DNA from: JARYGU01 sp033795365 | GTDB taxonomy: Bacteria > Pseudomonadota > Alphaproteobacteria > Rhizobiales > Rhizobiaceae | Assembly (NCBI GenBank): GCA_033795365.1 | Contig: JARYGU010000017.1 | Span: forward strand, 55,294 to 119,293 | Direction: 5' to 3' | Length of the DNA: 64,000 bases | Shown here: positions 8,939-17,664 of the stretch, one piece after another | Layout: each line of letters starts with the position of its first letter | Position numbering within the stretch: the first letter of the stretch is position 1 | The notes under the pieces: model-generated | The model's input: only the letters and a program-made list of their open reading frames with translations | Told to the model about the DNA's origin: nothing | Database searches by the model: none | Made by a program: the position numbers and the translations under genes

Positions 8939-9004
8939 ATGTGCCGCGGAACGCTTTCAAAAGGGATATTTTCGTGGTCTCCTGTCGAGAATTGGAATAA
9001 CGCC

Positions 9005-9337
9005 ATGAATGTCATGACCTATAAGGGCTATACCGCCCGCATCGAATATGATGCAGAGGACGAAATCCTTGTCGGGAGGATTGCGGGGCTGAGGGACGGC
9101 GTCGGCTTCCATGCGGACAATGTGGATGGCCTCAAGGCGGCCTTTCGGGAGGCTGTGGACGACTATGTCGAGACCTGCCGGAAGATAGGCAAGGAACCGC
9201 AGAAGCCGTATTCCGGAAAGATGATGTTCCGTGTCGATCCGTCCGTTCATGCCAATGCGGCGCGCGCTGCAGAGCGGGCCGGCAAGAGCCTCAATCAATG
9301 GGCCGAAGAGGTTCTCGCCAAGGCCGCCCGCTCGTAA
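9005..9337 (+). CDS. hicB: HicB-type antitoxin, without adjacent HicA
   Basis: A 110-residue protein with a HicB N-terminal domain ('YTARIEYDAEDEILVGRIAG', then 'FREAVDDYVETCRKIGKEP') and a C-terminal ribbon-helix-helix part ('MMFRVDPSVHANAARAAERA'). This RHH-tailed form matches widespread proteobacterial HicB proteins. No gene of HicA size is found on either side, so the antitoxin is alone here and may act as a free regulator. The start at 9005 was chosen because 'MNVMTYKGY' is the usual family start; the open frame extends to 8939 without similarity. Confidence 0.87.
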   Translation: MNVMTYKGYTARIEYDAEDEILVGRIAGLRDGVGFHADNVDGLKAAFREAVDDYVETCRKIGKEPQKPYSGKMMFRVDPSVHANAARAAERAGKSLNQWAEEVLAKAARS

Positions 9338-9362
9338 GCGCCGCGCGCCGCCCCCGCCCCCG

Positions 9363-9863
9363 TCACCCCAGCGCCTGGATATAGCGCATGCCGGTGACCG
9401 GGCCGGCCGTGAAGTTCATCTGCTCGTAGAAGCGGTGTGCCCGGAAGTTGCCCGTCGCCGCGCTGACCGAGAGATAGGCGCAGCCGGCCTGGCGGGCCTG
9501 CTCCCTTGCGCGGGCGACGAGGTGGCGGCCGATGCCGGTGCCGCGATGGGCCTGGCGCACGAAGATCTGGTGCAGCTCCATGCCGCGCACGCCTTCCATC
9601 GCCCGGTACATCGGCACGAGGATCGCGTATCCGATGAGGTCGCGCCCGGCCTCGGCGACGAGCGCGGTGATCCACGGGGCCGGGCCGAAGAGGTCGCGGT
9701 CGAGGTCGGCGGCACTGATCCTCGCCTTGTCGCCGTGGCATTCGGCATGCAGCGCGATCATGTCCATGATCTGCTGCAGGTCTCCCGCGCGCGCCGTGCG
9801 GATCGTCAGCACGGGCGGCCGTTCGAGCGGCGGTGTTTCGAGTTTGATGACGGTATTCGGCAT
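9363..9863 (-). CDS. GNAT family N-acetyltransferase
   Basis: A 166-residue acetyl-CoA-dependent acyltransferase. The acetyl-CoA-binding motif A is 'IFVRQAHRGTGIGRHLVARA' (R-G-x-G-I-G), preceded by the beta strand 'ELHQIFV' and followed by 'NFRAHRFYEQMNF', the usual end of the fold. The substrate cannot be predicted. The start at 9863 follows GGAG; a start at 9890 would add nine residues. It is convergent with hicB and appears to be transcribed alone. Confidence 0.87.
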   Translation of the reverse strand: MPNTVIKLETPPLERPPVLTIRTARAGDLQQIMDMIALHAECHGDKARISAADLDRDLFGPAPWITALVAEAGRDLIGYAILVPMYRAMEGVRGMELHQIFVRQAHRGTGIGRHLVARAREQARQAGCAYLSVSAATGNFRAHRFYEQMNFTAGPVTGMRYIQALG

Positions 9864-10175
9864 TTCCAGGCTCCTTGGGTCTTGTGCCACCAGGTGCCTG
9901 AAACAACAAAGCCGCCTGATGGCGGCTTGTTGGATATGATCGAACAGCCGCTCCCTAGAGGAACAGCCAAAAATAGCGTGCGGCGATGTGCGTGTTCTTG
10001 ATCATGCCGCGATATTGTCCGAAACGGCGCCGTTGTCAACGGGGTTACGCCAAGTCTCGGCGATAGGGGCCTATAGGATGGCTTATGGCTGGTCTCCGGC
10101 TTTTCTCTCCGTGCCCACAGCCTGGCCACATTTGCTTCCTACCCCATCTGGGAGGCTCGATCGGGAGGGAGACGC

Positions 10176-11066
10176 ATGGACTTCATCATCGGCAGGCGAA
10201 ACCTGATGATCGGCGTAGCGCTGGCCGTTCCGGCGCTTGCCGGCGGACGTGCGGCATTCGGCGCGGCCGACGACGGCGACGTCGGAAGGCGGCTGGCGGC
10301 CCTGGAGAAGATCACGGGCGGGCGCCTCGGCGTCTACGTGAAGGACACCGCCACCGGGCGATCCTTCGGCTGCCGGGCCACGGAACGTTTCGCCATGGGT
10401 TCCACATTCAAGACGCTGGCCGCCGCCTGCGTGCTTGCCCGGGTCGAAGCGGGCAAGGAACGGCTCGACCGGCGGATCGCCTACGGTCCCGGCGCGCTGG
10501 TGCCTTATTCGCCGGTGACGCAGAAATATGCCGGCCGGGAGGGGATGACGCTGGCAGAGCTTTGCGAGGCGGCCATCACCCGGAGCGACAATGCCGCCGG
10601 CAACCTGCTTCTGCAGAATATCGGCGGGCCGGAACGCCTGACGCGCTGGCTGCGCGCGATCGGCGACAGGTCCACCCGGCTCGACCGGATAGAGCCGGAG
10701 CTGAACCAGGCGAAGGAAGGCGATGCGCGCGACACGACGACGCCGCGCGCGATGGCCGAGACGCTGGGCGCGCTCCTCCTCGGAGACGTTCTCTCCGCGA
10801 GCAACCGTGAAAGGCTCGCCGCCTGGCTGGTTGCCAGCAAGACGGGCGAAGTCCGGCTGCGGGCGGGACTGCCGGAAACCTGGCGCGTCGGCGACAAGAC
10901 CGGCACGACCGGAAACGGCAGTGTCGCGGATGTCGCCGTCGCCTGGCCGGAGCGGCCACAGCCGGTCCTGATCGCCGCCTATATCGGCGAGGCGACCGGA
11001 CCGATGAAGAACCTCGACACCGTTTTTGCCGAGATCGGCAAGCTCGTCGCGGAGAAGACGGGCTAA
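10176..11066 (+). CDS. Class A beta-lactamase
   Basis: A 296-residue periplasmic serine beta-lactamase. The signal region carries a twin-arginine-like 'GRRNLMIGVALAVPALAGG'. Active-site elements are in register: S76-T-F-K79 (Ambler S70-x-x-K73), S137-D-N139 (Ambler 130-132), E173-P-E-L-N177 (omega loop, Ambler E166-N170), and K241-T-G243 (Ambler 234-236). It should therefore hydrolyse penicillins and perhaps cephalosporins. No LysR-type ampR regulator flanks it, so it may be expressed constitutively at a low level (inference). Length is near the class average. The start at 10176 follows 'GGGAGGGAG'. Confidence 0.94.
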   Translation: MDFIIGRRNLMIGVALAVPALAGGRAAFGAADDGDVGRRLAALEKITGGRLGVYVKDTATGRSFGCRATERFAMGSTFKTLAAACVLARVEAGKERLDRRIAYGPGALVPYSPVTQKYAGREGMTLAELCEAAITRSDNAAGNLLLQNIGGPERLTRWLRAIGDRSTRLDRIEPELNQAKEGDARDTTTPRAMAETLGALLLGDVLSASNRERLAAWLVASKTGEVRLRAGLPETWRVGDKTGTTGNGSVADVAVAWPERPQPVLIAAYIGEATGPMKNLDTVFAEIGKLVAEKTG

Positions 11067-11140
11067 AACCGCCCCCCACGCCACAGCGGAACTGCGCGCC
11101 GGCCGGTGAAAAGGACTGGTGTCGCCGGCGACGGCAGTAT

Positions 11141-11160
11141 ACTATACCCCCCTATATTAA
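11141..11160 (+). promoter_or_regulatory. Candidate DmeR operator
   Basis: ACTATACCCCCCTATATTAA contains TATA-C6-TATA (11143-11156), a C-tract flanked by symmetrical AT arms. RcnR/CsoR-type regulators bind G/C-tract operators of this design just upstream of their own genes. It lies 13 bases before dmeR, so DmeR probably represses its own operon until cobalt or nickel binds. Confidence 0.6.
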
Positions 11161-11172
11161 TCGGAGGCAGCC

Positions 11173-11445
11173 ATGTCCCACACGATCCGCGAGAAATCCA
11201 AGCTGCTCGGCCGCGTGCGCCGCCTGAAGGGCCAGATGGAAGCGGCCGAGCGGGCGCTGGAGGCGGAGCGGCCCTGCGGCGAGGTCCTGCAACTGCTCGC
11301 CTCCATTCGCGGCGCGCTGAACGGGCTGACAGCGGAGGTGATGGAGGATCATCTGCAGGAACACATCATGGCGGCGACCGACGAGGCCGAGCGCCGCCGG
11401 GCAGCCGAGGAACTCGCGGAGGTCATCCGCAGCTATGTCAGATAG
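11173..11445 (+). CDS. dmeR: RcnR/CsoR-family metal-responsive repressor
   Basis: A 90-residue all-helical repressor. H3, C35, H60 and H64 match by position the nickel/cobalt ligands of RcnR, which separates it from copper sensors (CsoR) and formaldehyde sensors (FrmR). It lies upstream of a CDF exporter, the arrangement described as dmeRF in Rhizobium leguminosarum, where DmeR derepresses dmeF with Ni or Co. A C-tract operator lies directly upstream. The ATG at 11173 follows CGGAGG. About 290 bases, including a repeat element, separate it from dmeF. Confidence 0.9.
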   Translation: MSHTIREKSKLLGRVRRLKGQMEAAERALEAERPCGEVLQLLASIRGALNGLTAEVMEDHLQEHIMAATDEAERRRAAEELAEVIRSYVR

Positions 11446-11464
11446 CACATGCAGCAATCGGATT

Positions 11465-11580
11465 TGCCCCTCATCCGGCCCGCCGGCCACCTTCTCTCCG
11501 CCGGGGAGAAGGAATGAGGGCCGCAACGCCGACGGTCCCCTCTCCCCGCTTGCGGGGAGAGGGTCAGGGTGAGGGGCAAG
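11465..11580. repeat. RIME-like palindromic intergenic repeat (copy between dmeR and dmeF)
   Basis: Two hairpins, CTTCTCTCCGCCGGGGAGAAG and CTCTCCCCGCTTGCGGGGAGAG, flanked by CCCTCATCCGGC and its complement-like GTGAGGGGCAAG. This is the pattern of Rhizobium-specific intergenic mosaic elements. It sits inside the dmeRF transcription unit and could affect message stability. Confidence 0.7.
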
Positions 11581-11639
11581 GATGCCCTCGAAATAACGAG
11601 AGGATTCTTGGGTCGCGTATCGCGGTCAAATAAGCGGCG

Positions 11640-11669
11640 TCCTCTTTACCTCTTTACCTCTTTGTCTTT
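11640..11669. repeat. Short tandem repeat upstream of dmeF
   Basis: CCTCTTTA is present in two perfect tandem copies, a third with one change, then a partial copy (TCTTTA). It lies 60-90 bases before dmeF in otherwise unremarkable sequence. Its role is unknown. Confidence 0.6.
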
Positions 11670-11731
11670 ACGCGATTCCGGACGGAAAGCAGCCAAGCGC
11701 TTTTTCCGGGATTGCTTCGGAAGGAAAAGCG

Positions 11732-12685
11732 ATGAGCACGCTGGAGAATTTCAGGCACGATCACGATTTCCTCGGCAGGGACCATGCGCGCAACGAAAGG
11801 CGCGTCTGGCTGGTCATCGCGCTGACGGCGACGATGATGATCGCCGAGATCGCGGCCGGTACGCTCTACGGTTCCATGGCGCTCGTCGCCGACGGCTGGC
11901 ACATGGCGACGCATGCCGGCGCCATGTTGATTGCCGCGCTCGCCTATCTCTATGCCCGCCGCCAGGCGCACAATCCCCGCTTCACCTTCGGCACCGGCAA
12001 GCTCGGCGATCTCGCGGCCTTCGCCAGCGCGGTGCTGCTCGCGCTCGTCGCCCTGCTGATCGCCTGGGAAAGCGCGGTGCGCCTCGCCAACCCGGTGGAA
12101 ATCCATTTCGGCCAGTCGATCTTCGTCGCCGTCATCGGTCTCGGCGTCAATCTCGCCAGCGCGTGGTTGCTCAGGGGCGATGATCACCACCACCACGGCC
12201 ATGCCCATCACGCGCATGGCGACGGCGATCATCACCACGGCCACGCACGGCGGCACCACGCCACCGACAACAACCTGAAGGCCGCCTATCTGCATGTGCT
12301 GGCGGACGCGCTGACCTCGGTGCTCGCCATCGTCGCGCTGCTGCTCGGCCGGTCGAACGGCTGGGTCTTCCTCGACCCGCTGATGGGCATCGTCGGCGCC
12401 CTGGTCATCGCCCGCTGGTCATGGGGTCTGATCCGCACGAGCGGAACCGTGCTGCTCGACGCGGTGCCGCAGGACGAGGAACTGCCGGCGGAAATCCGCG
12501 GGGCGATCGAGACGCCCACCGACCGGATCACCGACCTGCATGTCTGGCAGCTCGGCCCCGGCCACCATGCCGCGATCGTCTCGCTGGTGACGCCGGAGCC
12601 GAAGGAGCCCGGCTTCTACAAGGCCAAGCTCGCCGGCCTGCACGAGCTTTCCCATGTGACCGTCGAGGTCGCGCGTCCGGCTTGA
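11732..12685 (+). CDS. dmeF: Cation diffusion facilitator, Co/Ni efflux
   Basis: A 317-residue inner-membrane CDF transporter exporting divalent cations in exchange for protons. Six membrane segments are visible. The metal site residues fall in 'LVADGWHMATHAGAML' and 'HVLADALTSVLAI' (H-x3-D on the second pair). A histidine-rich loop (about residues 150-178, over a dozen His) lies between membrane segments four and five, typical of DmeF. A C-terminal cytoplasmic domain ('ITDLHVWQLGPGHHAAIVSL') ends the protein. The start follows GGAAGG. Its partner dmeR lies upstream, so cobalt and nickel are the likely substrates. Confidence 0.93.
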   Translation: MSTLENFRHDHDFLGRDHARNERRVWLVIALTATMMIAEIAAGTLYGSMALVADGWHMATHAGAMLIAALAYLYARRQAHNPRFTFGTGKLGDLAAFASAVLLALVALLIAWESAVRLANPVEIHFGQSIFVAVIGLGVNLASAWLLRGDDHHHHGHAHHAHGDGDHHHGHARRHHATDNNLKAAYLHVLADALTSVLAIVALLLGRSNGWVFLDPLMGIVGALVIARWSWGLIRTSGTVLLDAVPQDEELPAEIRGAIETPTDRITDLHVWQLGPGHHAAIVSLVTPEPKEPGFYKAKLAGLHELSHVTVEVARPA

Positions 12686-12763
12686 GCCGCGAACAGCGCC
12701 CGGAATCGGTTTTTCAACGCCGGCGCCCAAGCCTGCGGATTGATTCGGCTTTTCGCGGCCGCT

Positions 12764-14440
12764 TCACGTATCGCTTGAAACGGTTCCCGCTTCGAGCCGC
12801 ACGATGTGATCTTCGGGCAGGATCACGCTCCTGCGGTGCGTGACGGCGACGACCGTCACCTCGTCGGCAAGGTTGCGGATATGGGCCATGATCTCGCTTT
12901 CGGTCGCCTCGTCCAGCGCCGAGCTCGCCTCGTCGAGGAAGAGCAGCTTCGGCTCGCCGTAGAGCGCGCGGGCGATGGCGATCCTCTGACGCTCGCCGCC
13001 GGAGAGCTTCATGCCCCGTTCGCCGACCAGTGTGTCGAAACCTTCGGGAAGCTGTTCGATGAGGTCGAGGATCGCTGCCTTTGCCGCGGCGCGCCGCAGC
13101 CGTTCGGCGTCCATCGTCCTCCCGAGCACGATGTTGATGGCGAGCGTGTCGTTGAGAAGCAGGATGTCCTGCGGCACCACGCCGATCGCGCCGTACCAGT
13201 CGTCGCGGTTGATGGAACCGAGATCGACGCCGTCGACCGTGATGCGGCCGCTCCCGGGCACGATCGACTTCAGCGCGAGCCTCAGAAGCGTCGACTTGCC
13301 CGATCCGGTCTCGCCGGTCAGGTAGGTGATGCGCCCGCGCCGGGCGGTGAAGCTGATGTCGCGGACACCCCGCCCGTTCTCATGCAGGAAGGAAACGCGG
13401 TCGAAGGCGAGGGTGCCGTTCGTCGCCGCGAATGCATGCGGTGTATCGGTGTCGCTCTCCTCCGGCGCGGCCCATATCCGGGCAAGCGGCAGCAGCGATG
13501 CGCGCGAGCGCACGACGTCGTCTATCGCATGGCCGATCATCTCGAAAGGCGCATTGAGCTGCAGGAGCAAAGCGTTGAAAAGCACGACGTCGCCGACGCT
13601 GAGCTCGCCCGCCTCGTAGCGCGGCACGAGCAGCAGGAAGGTCACGACGAACTGGACGGCAAGCCCGAGGCCCAGCACCGAGCTGTAGCCGATGCGCTGG
13701 AAGCAGAAGGCGCGCCAGTTGTCGCGCACTTCCCGCGCCTTGCCGGAAAAGCGCCGGTGCATCCATTCGTGGCTGCCGAAATGGCGCAGCGTCTCCATGG
13801 CGTTCATCGCGTTGCCGACGAATTTCGCATTCTCCTGCACGGCTGCGATCGCCGCGTCGAGGTATGGTCTGGTGCGGCGGTTTGCTAGCATGGTCAGCGC
13901 CACATAGCCGGTGCCGTAGAGGATGACGATCAGCGCGATCTCCGCGTCGATCGTCGCGCCGAGCGTGATCAGCGTCAGCGTGATCTGGGTGGCGCCGGGT
14001 ATGAACACGACGAGAGCGAGCTGGACGATCGTCATCATCGCGCCTTGTCCGCGTGCGCTGGCGCTCTGTATTTCCGCGGGATTATGGTCCACGAAGAAGG
14101 CGGTCGTCTTCTTCAGAAGGCGCTCGAAAAGGCTCGTTCCGGCAATGAAGGTCAGGTTTTCGCCGCTCATATAGGAAAGGTACTGCACCATGTGCTGCAG
14201 CGCCGTCGAAATGCCGATGAGAAGCGCATAAAGGACGAAGCCGGTCAGCACCGTTTCGGCGGCATTGCCGGTGGTCAGCCGGTCGATCATCCTGGAGAAT
14301 ATATAGGGGGCGGCAACCGCGGCGACCGAGGAGAAGAAGACGACGACCGCGACGAGCGCCAGCAACAGCCGCGAGGAGCGCCAGTAGTTTGCGAGAATGG
14401 CTCTCACCGGCTTGGCAAGCAACTGCCAGTCGTCCGTCAT
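12764..14440 (-). CDS. ABC exporter, fused permease-ATPase (ABCB/Atm1-like)
   Basis: A 558-residue half-transporter: six membrane helices (about residues 20-310) followed by one ATPase domain. The ATPase has Walker A 'GETGSGKSTLL', Q-loop 'GVVPQDILLLN', signature 'LSGGERQRIA', Walker B 'LLFLDEASSALDE' and switch His in 'VAVTHRRS'. All catalytic residues are present, so it should work as a homodimer. The first cytoplasmic loop resembles Atm1/HMT1-type exporters of glutathione-linked compounds, but the substrate is not determined. The start at 14440 follows AGGGAG. It is convergent with dmeF. Confidence 0.88.
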   Translation of the reverse strand: MTDDWQLLAKPVRAILANYWRSSRLLLALVAVVVFFSSVAAVAAPYIFSRMIDRLTTGNAAETVLTGFVLYALLIGISTALQHMVQYLSYMSGENLTFIAGTSLFERLLKKTTAFFVDHNPAEIQSASARGQGAMMTIVQLALVVFIPGATQITLTLITLGATIDAEIALIVILYGTGYVALTMLANRRTRPYLDAAIAAVQENAKFVGNAMNAMETLRHFGSHEWMHRRFSGKAREVRDNWRAFCFQRIGYSSVLGLGLAVQFVVTFLLLVPRYEAGELSVGDVVLFNALLLQLNAPFEMIGHAIDDVVRSRASLLPLARIWAAPEESDTDTPHAFAATNGTLAFDRVSFLHENGRGVRDISFTARRGRITYLTGETGSGKSTLLRLALKSIVPGSGRITVDGVDLGSINRDDWYGAIGVVPQDILLLNDTLAINIVLGRTMDAERLRRAAAKAAILDLIEQLPEGFDTLVGERGMKLSGGERQRIAIARALYGEPKLLFLDEASSALDEATESEIMAHIRNLADEVTVVAVTHRRSVILPEDHIVRLEAGTVSSDT

Positions 14441-14611
14441 CACGCGAATCTCCCTGGGGAAGGCCGGAAGGGCGCATAATGGAAGGACGGGGAGGGCCGG
14501 GCAATCGCCTTCGGCAATCGTTTTGTGAAAATCTTTCCAGGGGAGGGGCTAAAAATCGGCGGGAATTCGAAGCAGAGAGCGAGCCCGCTCTTTTACCCCC
14601 TTTATGGGCAG

Positions 14612-14703
14612 GGCAACCGCATATGCCTGGCGCAGCAGCTCGTTCCCTCTTCTCCCCCGCGGGGAGAAGAGGGAGACAGCCCGCGAGCCGGCCATATGCG
14701 GTT
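14612..14703. repeat. RIME-like palindrome upstream of the ABC exporter gene
   Basis: The outer arms, AACCGCATATGCC and GGCCATATGCGGTT, enclose a strong inner hairpin (CCCTCTTCTCCCCC...GGGGAGAAGAGGG). It occupies the 344-base gap between the ABC exporter and the glucose dehydrogenase genes. No gene is seen in that gap. Confidence 0.7.
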
Positions 14704-14784
14704 CTCTACCCTTGGTGAAGGGGATGTCGGCAGGCAGAGGCGAGGGCAGGGCCGCCGCAATCGCCTGCCGTAACACGGCTGTCC

Positions 14785-17121
14785 TTACGGCAGTGTATAC
14801 GCAATCACATAGTCGCCTGCCTTGGTGCCGACCGAGCCGTGGCCGCCGGCGACGATCAGCACATATTGCTTGTCGCCGACCGTGTAGGTCATCGGGGTCG
14901 ACTGGCCGCCGGCCGGAAGCCGCGCTTCCCAGAGCTGGCGCCCCGTGGTCACGTCATAGGCGCGGAAGTAGTCGTCGACCGCCGCACCCAGGAAGGCGAC
15001 GCCCCCCTTGGTGATCATCGGGCCGCCGATGCCGGGCACGCCCACCTTGAAGGGCAGCGGCAGCGGCGTCATGTCGTAGACCGTGCCGTTCTTGTGCTTG
15101 TAGGCGATCTCCCCGGTCCTGAGGTCGGCGCCGGCGACATAGCCCCATGGCGGTGCCTGGCAGGGAATGCCGAGCGGCCCGAGGAAGGGACCCATATAGA
15201 CGCCGTAGGGCGCGCCGTCGTTGCGGTTGAGACCCTGCTCGGACCCTTTCTCGTCCTCTCCCTTCGGCGGGACCTGGTCGCGCGGAACGAGGCGCGACGT
15301 GAAGGCGAGATAGGTCGGCATGCCGAACATGATCTGCCGTTCCGGATCGACCGCGACCGAGCCCCAGTTGAACGTACCGAAATTGCCGGGATAGACGATC
15401 GTGCCTTCCAGCGAAGGCGGCGTATAGCGGCCTTCGTATTTCAGCTGGTGGAACTGGATGCGGCAGGCGAGCTGGTCGAACATGGAGATGCCCCACATGT
15501 TCTTCTCCGTCAGCGGCGGCGGAGAGAAGGTGAGGTCGGAGATCGGCTGGGTCGGCGCGGTGAAGTCTTCCGGGATCGCGCCGGTCGGAGCCGGGATCTC
15601 GTTGACCGGGATGATCGGCTCGCCCGTGCGCCGGTCGAGAACGTAGATGTCCCCCTGCTTGGTCGGGCCGACGAGCGCGGGAACCACCGTGCCGTCGTCG
15701 CGGGTGATGTCGAGAAGGGCGGGCTGCGCCGGAACGTCCATGTCCCAGAGGTCGTGATGCACCGTCTGGCGCACCCAGCGCAGCTGCCCGCTATTGATGT
15801 CGAGTGCGACGATGGAGGAGGAGAAGCGCTCGACATGCTCGCTGCGGCCCATGCCGAGCTGATCGGGCACCTGGTTGCCGAGCGGGATATAGACGAGGCC
15901 GAGGCCCTCGTCATAGCTGAAGACGGACCAGCTGTTCGGCGAGTTCGTCGTGTAGGTCTGGCCTTCCGGCAGCGGCGTCGTCTGGTCCGGATTGCCCGAA
16001 TCCCAGTTCCAGATCAGCTGGCCGGTGCGGATGTCGAAGGCGCGGATGACGCCGGATTGTTCTTCCGTCGAATAGTTGTCGTTGACCGCGCCGCCGATGA
16101 TCAGCTTGTCGGCGACGGCGACCGGCGGGGAGGTGGAGTAGTAGTAGCCGGCCGGCGTGTAGCGCATGCCCGCTTCCAGATGCAGCTCGCCGTTGTCGGC
16201 GAACGAGGTGCAGACCTCGCCCGTCTCCGCGTCGAGCGCGATCAGCCTTGCGTCCGAGGTCGGCAGATAGACGCGCGACGCGCATGCGGTTCCGGCCGCA
16301 GCCGTCGGGTCCGCCCAGTAGGTCACGCCGCGGCATGTCTGGTGCTGGCGGTCCGGGTTCATGCCGGAGTTGGAATCGTATTTCCACTTCTCCTGGCCCG
16401 TCTCCGCATCGATGGCAATCGCCCAGTTGTGCGGCGTGCAGACATAGAGCGTGTCGCCGATCTTGAGCGGGGTCACCTGATAGGTCGTCTCGCCGACGTC
16501 TTCCGGCAGCTTCACGTCGCCGGTCTGGTACTGCCAGGCGACCTGCAGCGTGCCGACATTGTCGGTATTTATCTGGTCGAGCGGAGAGTAGCGCTGGCCG
16601 AAGGCGGTGCGGCCGTACTGATGCCATTCGCCGGGGGGCACGTTTCCGCCGAGAACGGGATTGGCGGCCACCGCCTCGCCCGGCAGTTCGCCGGCGATGT
16701 CATGGGGGTCCTGCGTCATCGAATAGCCGGCGACGCCGATGGAGAGGATGGCGGCGATGGCGAGCGGCAGGATGCTTGCGCCGTAGCGTTCGCCGGACGG
16801 GCTGACGAAGCCGAGCGGACGGGTGATCCAGGGCGTCATCAGCCAGAGGCCGAGAAGCACGATGATGCCGCCGCGCGGGCCCAGCTGCCACCAGTCGAAA
16901 CCGACCTCCCACACCGCCCAGGCGAGCGAGCCGATGACCAGCAATGCATAAACCCAGAGTGCTGCCGCCTTGCGGCGGATCAGCAGGAACGCAGTCAACA
17001 GGAAAGCGAGGCCCGCAATGAGATAATAGGGACTGCCGCCGAGGGCGGCGAGCCATATGCCGCCGCCGCCTAGGGCGAGGCCGATAAGAATGAAAAGAAT
17101 GGACGTGATGAGGATAGCCAT
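14785..17121 (-). CDS. gcd: Membrane-bound PQQ-dependent glucose dehydrogenase
   Basis: A 778-residue quinoprotein that oxidises glucose (or quinate/shikimate in sister enzymes) to the lactone at the periplasmic face and passes electrons to ubiquinone. Five hydrophobic helices fill about residues 1-145; the remaining eight-bladed propeller carries PQQ-domain repeats such as 'LYVCTPHNWAIAIDAETGQE' and 'LIALDAETGE'. Length equals that of Gcd. No pqq biosynthesis genes lie in the window, so cofactor supply is encoded elsewhere or the apoenzyme depends on external PQQ, as reported for some enteric bacteria. The start at 17121 follows GGAGACAA. Glucose rather than quinate is the more likely substrate but is not proven. 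Confidence 0.92.
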   Translation of the reverse strand: MAILITSILFILIGLALGGGGIWLAALGGSPYYLIAGLAFLLTAFLLIRRKAAALWVYALLVIGSLAWAVWEVGFDWWQLGPRGGIIVLLGLWLMTPWITRPLGFVSPSGERYGASILPLAIAAILSIGVAGYSMTQDPHDIAGELPGEAVAANPVLGGNVPPGEWHQYGRTAFGQRYSPLDQINTDNVGTLQVAWQYQTGDVKLPEDVGETTYQVTPLKIGDTLYVCTPHNWAIAIDAETGQEKWKYDSNSGMNPDRQHQTCRGVTYWADPTAAAGTACASRVYLPTSDARLIALDAETGEVCTSFADNGELHLEAGMRYTPAGYYYSTSPPVAVADKLIIGGAVNDNYSTEEQSGVIRAFDIRTGQLIWNWDSGNPDQTTPLPEGQTYTTNSPNSWSVFSYDEGLGLVYIPLGNQVPDQLGMGRSEHVERFSSSIVALDINSGQLRWVRQTVHHDLWDMDVPAQPALLDITRDDGTVVPALVGPTKQGDIYVLDRRTGEPIIPVNEIPAPTGAIPEDFTAPTQPISDLTFSPPPLTEKNMWGISMFDQLACRIQFHQLKYEGRYTPPSLEGTIVYPGNFGTFNWGSVAVDPERQIMFGMPTYLAFTSRLVPRDQVPPKGEDEKGSEQGLNRNDGAPYGVYMGPFLGPLGIPCQAPPWGYVAGADLRTGEIAYKHKNGTVYDMTPLPLPFKVGVPGIGGPMITKGGVAFLGAAVDDYFRAYDVTTGRQLWEARLPAGGQSTPMTYTVGDKQYVLIVAGGHGSVGTKAGDYVIAYTLP

Positions 17122-17345
17122 CAGTTGTCTCCTGAAACATGGCCATGGCCGGTAAGGGCCTCTTTCGGCGGCGGCCGTCGACGCGGATGTCGGGAGGGAG
17201 CCGTCGCTGGAGGGGTAAGCGGTGACTCACCCCGTCGCCGCGAACATAACGCTTCGCCGGGAACGTTCAACCGTATTGCGCCGCAAAATTGTGCCGCATT
17301 CGGAACAATCGGACACGGCTTCTGTTCCCGGGAGACAGCGAGCAT

Positions 17346-17660
17346 ATGGCGGAGACGGCCGTGGCGAAGACGCGAAAGAAAAAGAAGAAGTGGTCGAAGC
17401 GGGTAACGCAGACGAGCGACGCCATGGACCTGAAGGAAAATGTGTTCAAGTCGGGCAGTCCCGAAAAGGTCGCCCGCTCTCTCAAGCGCTCGGCCGAGGA
17501 GAGCGACCGGCGCAAGTCGAACCCCTTCCGTTCGGCCATGTCCATGCTCACCTTCTACATCAACCGCGCGGGCCGCAACCTCTCGAGCAAGGACAAGGAT
17601 GTGCTGGAAAAGGCCAAGGACGAGCTACGCGAGGATTTCGGCCGCGACAGGAAGAAGTGA
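17346..17660 (+). CDS. DUF3175 family protein
   Basis: A 104-residue basic cytoplasmic protein with an N-terminal lysine cluster (KTRKKKKKW), the family core 'SDAMDLKENVF', and 'FRSAMSMLTFYINRAGRNLS' near the C-terminus. The biochemical role of DUF3175 is not known to me; the high charge suggests nucleic-acid contact (inference). The start at 17346 follows GGGAG, while an earlier in-frame start at 17289 has no such site. It is divergent from gcd and convergent with selO, with four bases between stop codons. Confidence 0.85.
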   Translation: MAETAVAKTRKKKKKWSKRVTQTSDAMDLKENVFKSGSPEKVARSLKRSAEESDRRKSNPFRSAMSMLTFYINRAGRNLSSKDKDVLEKAKDELREDFGRDRKK

Positions 17661-17664
17661 CGGA

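Noticed and set aside
14839..17073. 744-codon plus-strand open frame opposite gcd
   Set aside because: It lies wholly antisense to glucose dehydrogenase, with shadow composition and no domain.
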